The position numbers and the translations under genes were made by a program. This document shows positions 22,662-35,716 of a DNA stretch of 64,000 nt, in pieces. Origin of the DNA: Spinacia oleracea (lineage: Eukaryota > Streptophyta > Magnoliopsida > Caryophyllales > Amaranthaceae); the NCBI RefSeq assembly GCF_020520425.1, contig NC_079487.1, forward strand, positions 131,710,385 through 131,774,384, read 5' to 3'. The notes beneath the pieces are model-generated. The model ran no database searches, had not been told where the DNA came from, and worked only from the letters and a program-made list of their open reading frames with translations. Every line of letters starts with the position of its first letter. The first letter of the stretch is position 1.

Positions 22662-22668
22662 TAGCCAT

Positions 22669-24110
22669 TTTGACAGAAATGTAATACCGGCTAAAGTCAA
22701 GGAGAGATCAATAATATGTAAAAGCTTTTCCAAAGAAAGACTTTTGAACTTCTTTTTGATTTTCCTATTTTCTAGATTGAAGGTTTTCCAAAAAAATATT
22801 CAGGGAAAGAACAAAATAATTAAAGAGCCGGAGAGATTAGATACCCTTCCAATACGAAGTTATATCAACTCCAACAATGGTACCTAGGAACTTGTTGTGA
22901 AAATATTAAACTACTAGAGTTAGTTACGTTCAGTATCATGGTCAGTTTTCAATTTTTAATTATTTTTTTTAATCTTGAAATTCATATGATTAGATTAATT
23001 GGATGAACAAAAAAATAATCATACCTATACTAATCGTGTTAATTTAAAAATCTGGCAATACAAAACTGAAAACCTTTGTGGTTTACATATTTTGGTTTTT
23101 AGTTTTTTATAAAAATTAGAAAACTGAATTAAAAAAACGAAGCAAATTAAAGTGATTTTGGTAAATAAGTTTGACCAAGCAAATTAGCCTTGTCAAACTA
23201 ATTTGCTTAGGACAAAAAAAAAAAAGTCCAATTGAGAAATGAGTTATAATTAGAATAAATTTAAAAACAGTCCATTAGGGGTGCTTACCCGGTTCAAACA
23301 CAGACTGAATTAGACTGACCTATAGCTGTCAAAACTGACCCAACCTGAAGCGACTGAACCCTAGGCCATAACCAACCATGATCCGAAATTTTGGTAAAAC
23401 ATGTAAACCAAAACCCAACTTGTATGCGACCCAAAAAAGTCAATAACCGATTTTAACCCCGTATTGATTGACCCGACACCCGATCAAAAGATAACAGATA
23501 ACTGAACTTACCCGATCGAACAATGATCTGAAACCCAATTCAATACTCGACCCGACAATGACCTTAACCCGATTTTTGCCACATAACCTATTAGTGACTC
23601 GACTTGTGGAGTAAATATTTACGCTTTAATATTTTGAGATGACCAAAATAGTTATTGACTCAATCTTGATTCATGTCTGAGAGTGAACCTGACCTGAATT
23701 TTAACCGACCTGAAAATTATCGATCGCACTTGACCCCAAACCCGGGGTTAACTGCTACAAACCCAATTTAAACCCGATTATATGAGACCCAAACCCGAAA
23801 TTGAACCCCTCTCGAACATGACTCGACTTGTACCCCAAATGGTAAAAAAAAACCAACATGACCAGACATAATATAGTGACTCAAGACGACCCGACCTGAT
23901 CATGGCCCAAAATGAACCGACACAGACCCAACCCGATGACATGTTTTAACAGCTCTGCACCGGACTGAAGATCTGTAAGTAAGAGAATACAAAATGACTA
24001 CCTTAACTTAAGCAACTTGTTACAAGTTCACAATAGCTACTCATTACAAAATCAGCAAAATTTAAAGGAGCTATAATATCAAAACACTAATAAATTCCTT
24101 CACATCAAGG
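22669..24110. mobile_element. Gene-free stretch with an old ACCCGA-rich element (about 23274-23955)
   Basis: From TTAGGGGTGCTTACCCGG onward the sequence is packed with ACCCGA / GACCCGAC / CTGACC words, as in the interior of TAGGGGTG-type hAT MITEs (compare 20332). The right end is unclear (AACAGCTCTG at about 23949) and no duplication was found. 22669-23270 holds nothing recognisable. It is not telomeric, because the repeats are irregular. Confidence 0.4.
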
Positions 24111-24664
24111 AGGGAAGAAGAAAAGGGAAGCAAGGAAGTAACAAAAATGGTAAAAATGACAATAAGGCGCTTTACAATGTTGTTAGGCACAGCCCGGACA
24201 GGGACAACAATGTCAAACTCCTTCTAAGAATTGAATGATCCATCTCTTTGATAATGCTGCTACCATCTACCTAAATACAAATCTCATATGCTCTAATTAT
24301 TTTACACTACACCTTTTCTCCTGGGATCCATTTCCTATACCTGTAGTAAGTAAACTCTGCTATCAATCATTTCACCTCCCTTGATAAGGAAAAAAGGACT
24401 GCTAAAAGGAACATAAAAAAGCATAAGTTATGTCACAATTAAGCTTTCGTGTTTCACCTCGAAACTGTTTCTCCATCCGTTATCTGCCTGCCTGCAGAAA
24501 CACCCTCAATTGGTGTATCCTCCGTTTCCAAATATCAGCAGAAACGCCCTCAATCGTTAAACTCCTCCCGCCAGGAATTATCAAAATAAATTTTCAACCA
24601 TGGTAGCAAATATACTACCCGGGGTAGAAAGGAAGAAAAGAAATGGGAAAAGTAAAGACTATTA

Positions 24665-27600
24665 TCACACATGTCTTGAATATGCAAGATTCTCTGAAAA
24701 ACCGTTTGAAGTCTTCTGCAACTTCTTTCTGAAATTTGTGACACTGCAATGAGGACAAATATACTCTAATCCGTCTGTTTTTGCATAATCCTGCAAAACC
24801 AAAGCAAAACATACATTGTGGTGAAACTAAATAATAATCCAACACATTTTTCCACTTTTAACAGACTTGTACAAGTACTTTATTAGACACTTTTAGTTTA
24901 CCTTAAAGGCGCCAAGACCTTGCCGTCTATCACAACCAAAGTGGGCCCACTCCCCGCATATGCTACAGTTGACCCAGTCACCAGCTGCGCTACTGTTAAA
25001 GGTGGCAGGGAACAAGTGAAAAACTTGTCAAAAAAGAGAAAAGAAAAAAAAATAACACGTATGGTCGTGATGGGCACTAATGGAATTCAAGCACAAACCT
25101 GTGGCATAGCAAGCAACATTCTCCATCTACATCTTCGTGAGATAATTCGTATTCCAGCAAGTATGTTTCGTAATGTCGTTTAAGAGTGTTTCCAACACCC
25201 TGCAACATTTGCAAGCAAACATCAATACAATCTTACAATTTCAAGTCAGCAATGGATAATTATGCATATGAAGTCATAGCAACTACTCAGGTAATAGGTT
25301 CAACTATGCAGTTAAGGTAAAGGAAATGACCTAAATAGAAAGGATGGCTAAGCATTATACATAAAGCACAACTGGTAACACTTCAACAAGATAATAGCCA
25401 CATGCCCACCTCCAATCGACAAAGAGATCGGAATCAAGGGAGATGGTGATCAAACAAAGTTCACAAGGAATATGTTGGACAAAAAGAGTGAGTTGTTCGG
25501 TCAGAAGAGCAAATTCACAGGAACAGAAATGGGTTGCAGGAGCAATGATTCACATAGATCAATGAATATATGATAAGAACAATGACGGTGCTGATAGAGC
25601 AAAAACTGCATACACGCTAATAGTTTTGTACTTCGTCCGTTTTTTTATTGCACCATTTCCTTTTCTGTTATTCTTTCACATGCTATTTGCCTTTTTGGTG
25701 TGTTCACACACCAGATACCTATTATACCTTATACATGTTTTATATTTATCATTCTTAGATTTCTTACCTAATGTTTTGGAAAGGAAATTGACGACCTAAG
25801 AGAAGGCAGTGGATATTTTACCTAAGGGCTGCAGAACGAGGAGGAAAAAGGAAGATAAGGAAAGAATGAGACAAAGAGGAGAGAAAAAGAGAGAGAATCA
25901 AAGAACTCGGAGGGAAATTTGAGCCAGACTTCAGACAAGGGTTGTCAACGATTTCTGTCAAAATAGAATAGCAGAAGCCACCATTTTGCATATTCTCAAA
26001 TTCGGGTTTTTGTGATTAGAGATTTTAATTTAGGGTTCAAATTGCAACTGACTAAGGGATGTTTGCTTAAATTTGAATCTTAGAGCCTCTGTTATTTGAT
26101 TGAAGAAATTTTGATTTATTTTGGTTTTAAGGTCAAATATCCTCCCTCTAGCACAGTGGTTGCATACTTGCACACATCTCTACCCTAATGGCGCCCTGCG
26201 CCTCTCCAGAGCATCCCATCGTCGGTCGAAGGTTGCCACCCCTCTCACATTGATGTTTCCAAAAACTAAGTTTACATGACACATTGTAAAAATGTTTCAA
26301 AAGCTGATAAACACAATTCTGGAGAAAGAAGCATTTCTTAACCGGACTATCTCAATTTGGAGAAGTTCTGCGATTCTCATTTTGGAAACTGAAATGTTAA
26401 AGAAACTTTAAAAAGGCAGGGTTTTTTATGGCTTCAGGGAAGAGATAGGGTGGAACAAAGTCATTATGCCACCAATGAGAGAGAGGTAAGGTGCTTGAAA
26501 TTCCCAACCACAAGCCAAGGAAGTAGGCAAAAACCCAACAAAAGAGGATAGCCAACTAATAAAAGACAGAGAGATGACAAAAAGCACAGTAAAATCCCAT
26601 CTGCAGGGTACTGTAGGTAAACATATTTTCTATCAATTCCAACTCAAAATTATGCTGTACAAATATAGTGAACCTCACAGAGTCAAACTGTTCCCTAAAA
26701 GTTCATATGCTATGGGAAAAGATAAGCCACAAACTAGAAGCAAGAGAGAAATGTAATCAGAGAACATACAGTCATTTTATTGGTTGCGGTGTAATTTCGC
26801 ATCTTCGAAAAAACTTGTCCTTTCCAGTTGATTCCATTACCCACATGAAAACCTCCTCTTGAAACAACCTGAAAGAGGAAAAATTCAGCTTATTCTGTAA
26901 TGAGAAAAAGATTCAATCAAAGTAAGATAACCCCTATTAAAAGGTTTTTACCACATCTGCATACTGCATTGATAGCATCAGATTACCAAATTACAGAAAC
27001 AAAAGAAACTGCAAAGTACCTCTCTGTACAAGTTGTATAGATCCAGACGCTTGGAGTTGAGAATGGCATCAGGGAACTCTGCTAGCCCACCTTGAGGGAT
27101 GAGCCGACTGTGTCCGCGATGCATAAGAAATTGCATTACATCCTTTAAGAACTCGTCCTGAAAATGAATGTATTTAGCCTAATGTGACCCGAGAATCAGA
27201 GTAAATAGTGAGGCAGGAATGAACTGGAACAAACAAGTGATTTAATATACATCAGATTGCTGAAAAACTTTCAACCCTGGACAAAACTAACAACATTCTT
27301 TCAACTTTGAACTGTCAATTTAAATAATCTAATTTCCAAGTTCGCTTCACAGACCCAGCTACGAAAAAGTAATATGGTATTCACAGTAATGCTTTTGTCT
27401 GACAGTATTGCATCTTCTTACTTCTACAGATTTAACAGCCAAAAGATGCAACACAGACCACCTGATGGATATAATCTAAGCTGATACGTTGAAAATTGCT
27501 AATATCAATCCATATGTGCCTCAAAATTTAGGATATCGAGGAGAATAAGAAAAGCTGGGTGAAATAGTTGTGATTTTGAGAAAACGGGAAATGTTACCTC

Positions 27601-30600
27601 TGAGCATAACTGGATAGGTGATCTGCCACAACCATGCTTCTTCATAGGTATTGGATTTAAGGAAATGATCTGCTTAGCCTGAAAAGTGTTAGATGACCTT
27701 CTATTTGGTGCAGGATTTGATGCCAAAACACTATGCTTGGTTGATGGAAGAGCTGGCGAGCTGAGCTTCAGTTGGCCAGTATCGTAGTTATCTGCTTGCA
27801 CTATCCCCACAAAAGGCATCATTTTTCGAATATTAGTTTGAGGTATGGGCCTCATTGCTGCTACTTTTAGCTTCTGCAGGATGGGAAAAACTGGACTATT
27901 ACTCCCATTAAAGAATCTAGTTTCTTTATCTTCTTGTTCAGCTTTTGTTGTAGACAGGTGACAGTCATGTGAACAAGGGCTTGATCCTTGACCTATTCCA
28001 GAAATCTTTCTGCTTGGAGGAGGTGGTCTAAGCCACCTAGGTGGAGCAGAGAGATCATCATTATGTGGATGCCTATCTTTCTCCTGTCTTGTGCAGAAAA
28101 AAAGAAGACGATCAGCGTCATCTCTCTGAAACGAAGCAACTGCCAGTCCTTGAATGCTTGCAATTCCAAGGGCTACTAGACTACGGTAAGATGTCTCCGG
28201 CGCCAGCTGCCGCAATACCTATGACCATACAAGAATTAAACAAAGAATGAAATCAGGAAAGCAATAGTAAAAACAAAATAGGCGAGGCAACCAAGATATT
28301 GTAAAATCTTTGGACGAAATTACAACATCAATCTCAAAGAGAAATAACGAAGCACACTTCAACGAAGAGATATTCAATGCTACACTCCACGAACCAATTA
28401 TTACTCCATTGATATCCACATCAAGTTGTTAACCATGTTAAAAGCCTATCTATCATATATAGCAGCCAGAAGCACTTCATTTAAAAGTCTTTTTCGATAC
28501 ATCACCATCAAAAACACAAATTCCTGTATCTAAGCGCGAAAATTTGTAACCAAAATTTCCAAAATTGGAAACAGAACCAGTGATATTTTCTTGGACCTCA
28601 AGCTATATGACGGATGGAAACTCGGGAACAAATGCCTAAAATATATAACAGCTTCTTGCATAAAAATTAACAGAAACTGAATGCGCTCTCTCCTCTCAGT
28701 AAATAAATAGAATTAAATGATTTAAGTTAAAACATAAGGAGTACATTTTAAAAACACAATAAGGCAAAAGGAAAATAGGCAGTCATTCCAAAAGTTCACA
28801 TACCAAAAAAACGTGTGTTCTCCTTAATACCTAATCAGTACAATACTATACTAACATCAATTCCAATAGAAAGGGATATCTGAGCAAGGGTCTGAATCAA
28901 GAACCTGCAAAGCCCATGACGGTGCTTTCAAGCATACTTCAAAAACTGTTGCTCCGCAAGCAATTGAGACAGATGTCCGAGGCTCTGATGAAGGCATTTT
29001 ATTTTCTTCTGAAGAGGGCAGTGCCTGTATGAGCTGACTTCTTTCAATGGCCTCCTTCTTTATATGATTTTCCAATTGCTGAGCATTAATTTAAACAGAG
29101 TATTAATACATTATCCTACTCAAGAACTATCAAGAGAGCCAAAAATAGCAAAGAAAATAGATCACCTGATCATCGAAGCACGTTTGCGCACTCCCAGATA
29201 CCAGGACAGAAATATGGGCAGCAGTACAGGTAGATATATCACATCTCATGGTCACAACACCACGTGAGAATGTACCTGCTTGCAGTGGTGGTGGTGGGGC
29301 ACTGCAACACATTGAAGTAGCAAAATTCATTGATCCATCAAAGGTTCGAAGGTTATCTATAACTAAATTATGAGAATAAAAAGCAACATTTCTTAATAGA
29401 ACTCAATCAGCCTTATCCCACCCCCCCCCTACCCCTCTACCAAAAGTTCTGTTTTTTTTAGCCTTCACCAGGGAAAAATAAACAACAACATTAGCAACAG
29501 ACAATACCTGAACCGGTTCTGAAGCTTGCTCCCTCGCATCTAAAAGAAAGAAAGTAAAGAACTCATTAGACACTATGCTGAGAAAAAAATATACCATAAC
29601 TGAAAATAAGAAAGAACAGTCATGTCATTGGATTCAGCATCATTCAGTGCGTAACTGCTAATTTAGTCACAATGAAACCACCAAACTTTAGGACAATCTT
29701 CTTATCTACAGGCATCAATTATAAGTAAAGAGGCATGACATGCAAAGAGCCATGAAAACTTGCAAACACTTATTGCTTAACCAAGTGCCTATATGCAAAA
29801 GAGTATAAATGTTGGATGACTGGAGACTGAATCTTAAAAAGTTCACCATACATTAGAACTAAAAATGAGCTCCATGCTTATACAAGAAAAATGCAGGGAA
29901 ACAAGGTTAATTTAGCTTACATAGAGAAAAAAAGGGGTAGTCAATATACAAGAACAATAACAACAACAAGGCCTTAGTCCCAATATGATTTGGGTCAGGC
30001 GTCAGGCCCTCAGCTAACATGAACCATTATAAGGAAATTTCCGCAAAACGTGAAGCAAGAAAAGTAAAAGGTTATTTTAAAGAGAGTAAAAACGCAAAAT
30101 TGAGAAAGTGAAGGTGAGGGACTGGGGTATTCGGAACAAAATATACATTATCTATAAATAATAACAAAACAAAAACACTTACTTCTATACCCAAAAGTGC
30201 GTTCAGTCCATCCTCCAAACATCCCAACAAATATGCATCCTGAAAAAGGGTTCTCTATATAAGCACATGTCCTTTTTAAAACCGTGAAACAAGAAGGTTT
30301 GATAACTCACCAACGAGCATGCCACCCCACATATCAAAAATCTCACGCTCACTTCATCATCATGGATCTTAACAGCAGAAACATTACTCCCGGAGCCTTC
30401 TTCATCATCACCCTCATCAACCTCGGGCAGAGCAACTTCAATAACAGGAGCCTCGCCAAGAAGAGATGGACCCAGCTTACCACCAGCCTTTTGGCTGTTC
30501 CTTGGAACCACTGCATCGTTCCGAATGCAATAAAGCCCAAATGATGCATGAGCCAGTTGGAAAGCATCCCAGGTATGGCATGGCGTACTGCATGGAAAAA

Positions 30601-33131
30601 ACGTTACATCATCGTTTCTCAACACAGCAACATGCATAAGCAAGGAGCACCACACTATCCGGTATTCTCCATCCATTAATTCAGTAAAACAGTGACACAG
30701 GCCATGATAATCTTCATAGATATACTTAAATAAGTGAGTCTCCCTGAAGCCCATTGCGAAATTTGCATTTCTCTGAGTTGTACTGATAGTTCCTTAAATT
30801 CCTTTGGTTCCTTAAATTCCTTTTCAATGGACTTATGGACTACTATCTCCATTTTCATATAGTTCAGCATGATGCTATAAATATCTCCCTCGAGACGGAG
30901 GTGAGACCACCCATATGGGGTATTTCAACTTTTTAGAGAAGAGAGAAAGACAAAGGTACATTTAAGGGTTTAAATGGTTTCATAAAGTGGATCAACGGAG
31001 GGAAAAAAGGAATAAAGTAAAAGTAAGTAAAACAAAAAGAAACCGACGTACGGAACGTGGGGAAAACATTAATATACAGTATTTTTTTCTTTATCCTTCA
31101 AATTTCAGCCACACTAAACTTGAGACAATTTTTTTAATGTAAGGACTGTTACCTAATTCTCTAAGCACCCCACGAACCGCGAACCAAAATAAGCGAATTA
31201 TAACATGAAAGTAGCACAATTTTATCCCAGCTCAACAAATTAGGTAGCGAACTGCGACCTTGTACCCAGTCTCATACTAGCGAATCAAGTAACTATATCA
31301 CATCCTAATTACTTCAATACACGCACATGATATAGCTGACGCCTGACGGATAGGAATATGCAATGTAATCATGTCAAATTCCAAACTTACGGGCTCATCG
31401 CATACTTAAAGGATCTCGTTCACTTTATCTAAAGTAATTAGGTACCTTGTTCTAATACTATATCTGGGAATTAATATGGTAAAATGGGTATGGAGAGAAC
31501 TCAAGACAATCTAAAAAGGGAAAAAGATCACTTATTACATTAAAGGAAGCAAATCTATGGGAAGAGTTCAAAATGGATTAATAATCAGAATTCCAATAAC
31601 AAGAAAAGAGAAAGCAATAGCCTAAACAGCTTGTTCACAGCTAAAACAGCTTCCTTGTCTCACAACACAATTATTCTCCAAACCACATAGGGCTATGTAC
31701 CAAAAAATAATAATTGCTGCTGGTGAAAGTAATACCTCTGTACAACTGAAAATAATGCATATCGGAAATGATCAGCAGCATAGCAAGAAAATGGATTCCG
31801 CCAAAATATAACATAGGGTACCCCCTGCCAAAAAGAGGAGAACAAGCCTTAGTCAATAAAAAAAATTATAAATAAGACCGATAGTGGCGAAGTTACATTA
31901 GCCAGCTCTCTGGACAGACAACAATAACAAAATGATGAAATTGGGCTTTTCTCTCACCTTAGAATGAATAGCATCTGCCAAATTTTCACCATTTGGGATC
32001 TCCAAATAAACCTGAAAATTACATTAATCACTATCAAATTTTCTGCAATGACATAATTCCTGTTTCACAAACTCGGGTACATTACATGACACAATGCGCA
32101 ATAAAAGCCCTGAAGGAGACATCATTTACTTTCCAACTTAGAGCAATAGTTTCCTAAGCTACAAACCACGCAGGAGAAAAAGAAGTACATCATCAACAAC
32201 AACAAGAACTCATAGTTCATCAAGGACCAAGGGAGTCTAAACGCGTATAACCTTTTCCATGAACTGCTAGGGTCGTAGTTAGACTGTTTCCAAAACTACA
32301 AGCAGAACATAACTTGCTACTATAATTACCGAAATTTGATAATTCTCACACAGCTTCCAAGTGAAAACACTACTTCTTGGTACTTTCATGATTACACTCG
32401 ACACTACGTAGCTGCTTTTTCTATATATACTCCGCGCTAGCATAATCAATCAATGCCTCTCCCTAATTTACCCAGCTTTATGACTCAACATGCATAATAG
32501 TATAATACTGATTCAATCATCAAAATCAAGCTCCCCATAGGTCTTTTGGTTAGTTAATTGAGAACTCTCTCTTCATCCTCATCCACAATAAATATCATCA
32601 CAGCAATTCAGTATACAATCATAAACAACAATGCATTCACATAGGAGCACCACATAAAAAACTACAAAACCGGGCAATTCACTTACCGTGGTAGGCAATA
32701 CATGATTAAAAAGCTCAGATATCACTTCAGCATCAGATAAATCAACACCATCCCACACTATAGACCCGATTTCATCATTTGGCAACAACTGCCCTTGCAG
32801 GTACACAATATTCGGCTTCAACAACTCAAGGGTCCTCCCAAACTCATCCAAGCTCGGATTTCTAAGTGTCCTAACCTGCAAATTATTTTTAAAAAAAAAA
32901 ATCAACCTTTCGTCCCATGAATACATAATTGCACAAACTGCCCACATGAAGTATGAATTCAGTACATACCTCTAAGCGGCTAAAAGATTCAAGCTCAGTG
33001 AAAGGGTATTGCAGCCGATCCTCAGTTTCCCACTCTCTAAGCTTACTACTATCACATAAAACTGCTAGAACACTACAACTTTGCTTCAAACTTCCCTGAA
33101 TATTACCATTGCTACTGTTATGCAACATCAT
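24665..33131 (-). CDS. ARID4: ARID-PHD chromatin protein, ARID4-like (15 exons, 781 aa)
   Basis: Exons (minus): 32970-33131, 32687-32875, 31958-32011, 31736-31824, 30311-30587, 30183-30239, 29508-29539, 29166-29301, 28905-29078, 27598-28218, 27020-27157, 26770-26868, 25099-25199, 24902-24992, 24665-24790. All junctions are GT-AG and in phase (2346 nt). The ARID DNA-binding domain spans about 598-697 (FLMHRGHSRLIPQGGLAEFP, RLDLYNLYREVVSRGGF, FSKMRNYTATNKMTGVG). A C4HC3 PHD-like finger follows (C705, C708, C719, C722, H727, C730, C752, C755; GEWAHFGCDRRQG). Family knowledge: the Arabidopsis homologue At3g43240 (ARID4 in protein databases, ARID5 in some ISWI work, from memory) joins ISWI remodelling complexes and binds H3K4me3. 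The first 590 residues have no domain I know but are conserved in the homologue. Start 33131 chosen for the MML beginning; an in-frame ATG at 33182 follows a TTTTGCAG that may be a 5'UTR acceptor. Confidence 0.9.
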
Positions 33132-34354
33132 TCTTTTTATACAATTATATGACACCCAATTAAAAAACTTCTCTATCTGCAAAATTACAGCAACTTCACA
33201 AAACCCTTCTTCCCCAAAAAATTCGTTCCCTTTGCATACTGCCAGTAAAAACGCAAAACTCCTCCATTACCCAGCTTAAATTAAACAAAACCCGGAAAAT
33301 TCCAACTTGATCCAACCCCAGAAATTCTTCTTTTAGTATTGATCAAATTGGGGGAAATCACAATTTATCAACCTAGGGTTTGCAAAACTCGCAACTTGGA
33401 AACAAATTGGAGGGAACAAATAACAGAAACAAAGCCGGTGAACGGTTGCCGGCGATTAAATCCGGCGGCAAAGACGGTGGTATCGAAGAAAGGGAGAAAT
33501 TAGGGAGATTTGAGGAGAGAGAAACTAGAGGAAAAAGGAAATTGAGATTAGGGATGGTGGATTGGAATTGAAGAAGAGGGGATTTGAGTATTGCGATTTT
33601 TTGTTTGTGTGCTTTTGATACCCGAACCCGATTAAGAAAACCCACTTGATAATGATTTTGATTGATAGAATTTTGATTAAATTGTTGTAAGTAGCATCTT
33701 TTTTTGGGTAATTTTGATTTGATTTTGACCGAATTTAATTTAAATTTAAGATTATTTGATCCTGTGTAGTGTAGGAGTAGAATTTGTTGGAATTTCATTG
33801 ATTCGTCTGCTCTTCTTTTCCTTTTTTCTTTTCTGTTTTTTTGTCATCAAACCCTATGCATTATGCAATCCTTTGATGACTTGGACAAGTCCGTACCTTT
33901 TGTTTCATAGTTTTAAGGTTTTTAACTAGCTTCTTCAACCTCATTAACTTAAGTATACAAAAACTATCTAATTATGTTATTGGGAAGTTTAAACACACTT
34001 TTAGAAGTGATCAAGTGAAGAAATTGATCCATTTTCATTTCTTCTTACAAAAATTTGAAACTTTGCTAGTATATTGACTAAAATACCCCTATAATTACTA
34101 AATTTGTGAATTTTTATTTCTGCATGTTGTAAGGTGCAATTTAAACTATAAGTTTGCTTAAATCGTGATCTCGTTACAAAACAATGTCGTTCTTGGTGCA
34201 CGGATTCTTTTAATATTATTCTCTCCGTTCCAATTTAGAGTGTCATTTTCCTTTCTTTTTTTTTTTGATTCAAATGAGGATTACATCCAAAGAATGTCAT
34301 TTTCCTTTCTAATCCATTCCAATTTAGTTTTACCATTTTTTGTTTTTTGCAGTA
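33132..34354. other. ARID4 5' region and unassigned DNA
   Basis: 33350-33640 is probably the 5' untranslated exon and promoter of the minus-strand ARID gene (CTAG|GTTGAT on the minus strand near 33372 could be its donor). 34218-34330 holds broken Stowaway ends (CTCTCCGTTCCAATTTAGAGTGTC..). No other gene. Confidence 0.4.
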
Positions 34355-34662
34355 CTCCCTCCGAATTGTTTTAGAAGCCACAATTACTACTTGCGGACAT
34401 TTTTTTTTTTTTTTAGTCACAAATTCCATTTTTTTTTTTAACTTGTACACCCACTCCGCAATTATTTATTATTTTTACTTCCCTAAGAGCCCACTTAACT
34501 CATAAATAATTTCATTTTGGGTAACTTTTACACCGCCCTTATTTTTTTTATATTTCTTTATTGTTAACTACCCCCATTTACATCATTAGTATATCAAATT
34601 CAATTATGATCCCTTAATACTTGTGTCGGTTAACATTGACTCCTAAAAAAATACGGAGGGAG
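34355..34662. mobile_element. Stowaway-type MITE
   Basis: CTCCCTCCG...CGGAGGGAG ends, TA at 34353-34354 and 34663-34664. Confidence 0.8.
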
Positions 34663-34741
34663 TAATTTAATATTTTATTACTTCTCTGAGTTCTCTCTTC
34701 CAAATACTATCGTTCATTCTACCTATTTTTCAATAAAATAA

Positions 34742-35260
34742 CTAGTGTGTGGCCCGGGCGTTGCCCCAGATTTTTAATTTTATTCGGGTTTATTTTTCGT
34801 AAATATGTGCCCATAGAAATGGTGTCATCGTCGAATTGCGATGAGGACACAAGATTAGCTTTCAATCAACAAACTTCCCAATCTAAAACCTTACCTTCGA
34901 AAATCAAAACAAAGTCAAATCCTCTTCTTCATCATCAATTGATTAATTACTCAATCTCCGTCAATGTTTCCTCTCTTACGCATTGTTACACTTGATTACT
35001 CATAACTTTTTTTTAGGCTTAAGCTAGGAAAGTAATAATTATACATTTATAAATTAAGTAATCATTCACTTTTATTCAATTTATTATTTATTGTAGAAAG
35101 AATAAATAGAAAGATATAACATAGTTTGTAGTCGGCTAAGACGGTAGGATGTGTAACTTTTAACAAATGAGGTTTGGTGTTCGATCTTTGCTATACCCGT
35201 TACCCAAAAAGAAACAAAAAAATAAATAAAAAGACTTTCATTACCAAAAGTATCAAATCA
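34742..35260 (-). mobile_element. Helitron-like element carrying a tRNA-like (SINE) segment
   Basis: On the minus strand the 3' end reads CCGGG-type hairpin (GGGGCAACGCCCGG) then CCACACACTAG|T, i.e. hairpin then CTRR. The same end recurs at 60781. Inside, 35124-35215 looks tRNA-derived (A-box-like TAGTCGGCTAAGACGG, B-box-like GGTGTTCGATC, A-rich tail). The right (5') end was not found, so the end given is approximate. Confidence 0.5.
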
Positions 35261-35564
35261 AAAGTGAATAACAAAACATATATAGTACGTATATTAATGA
35301 AGTAGCTCATTTCATGACAAAGTCATCTCATTCTTTCTTAAGATGTGAAGTAGTTTATATGGAGGATGGTTCTCCAGATATTTTACCACTTATCTGGCCA
35401 ACAAGGAGCAAATTGAATAATGAATAGAACTGTAGTGAAAATCATTTAGGGGTCGGGGGGACACCTTAATGACATTAATTACACATTTATATTGTTGTTG
35501 TTTCAAAGAGTATGAATGACATTCTAAAATGATGCCTGTTTTATAATTATAAAAAGATGAAATA

Positions 35565-35646
35565 GTCGCTTTGGCCGAGTGGTTAAGGCGTGTGCCTGCT
35601 AAGTACATGGGGTTTCCCCGCGAGAGTTCGAATCTCTCAGGCGACG
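35565..35646 (+). tRNA. tRNA-Ser (anticodon GCU)
   Basis: 82 nt. Acceptor GTCGCTT pairs with AGGCGAC (35639-35645), discriminator G. A box TGGCCGAGTGG, B box GAGTTCGAATCTC. Anticodon stem TGTGC/GTACA closes a CTGCTAA loop with GCT at 35598-35600. The long variable arm GGGGTTTCCCC marks class II. TTTT follows directly as Pol III terminator. It is the cytosolic type, not plastid trnS. Confidence 0.97.
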
Positions 35647-35716
35647 TTTTTAATAGGTTTTGTCATATAACAGATTGTCAATGTATAGTTTTGTGTTGTA
35701 TAATTATAACAAGGAA

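Larger units (their letters stand above)
20980..22668 (-). pseudogene. Second RBR E3 ligase gene, frame broken by a 5-bp duplication
   Basis: Exons (minus) 22343-22668, 21215-21552 and 20980-21049, with good GT-AG sites. The sum is 734 nt, two short of a multiple of three plus a whole. RING1 (CLICLDSKP ... CSHSCCTDC) and the IBR (CPFKEC, CPHCKRNFCTKCNVAWHNGM) read normally. Then near 21362-21372 a tandem GGATG duplication shifts the frame to an early stop. Beyond it, in another frame, the homologue continues (ECAEFQKLG, CPNCKFYVERTQGC, CRFEFCYGCG). As read, the protein is about 130 residues and lacks RING2 and its catalytic Cys. The N-terminus is an unusual (RG)n run from an AGAGGA microsatellite. 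Its splice site before WEEVL is absent in the + strand paralogue, but both share the last intron. Could be a pseudogene, a truncated regulator, or an assembly error. Confidence 0.75.

Noticed and set aside
22338-22733. 131-aa poly-Glu open frame on the minus strand
   Set aside because: It is the alternate frame of the AGAGGA repeat that codes (RG)n in the RBR paralogue.
23274-23955. ACCCGA-rich stretch as interstitial telomere
   Set aside because: The plant telomere unit is TTTAGGG/CCCTAAA; these words are irregular and lie in a TAGGGGTG-type element.
33373-33798. 141-aa minus-strand open frame upstream of the ARID gene
   Set aside because: No domain, Leu/Ser/Pro-rich; more likely 5' UTR and promoter of the ARID4-like gene.
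34747-34995. 82-aa plus-strand open frame
   Set aside because: It lies within the Helitron-like element, Ser/Lys/Thr-rich, no domain or neighbours to support it.
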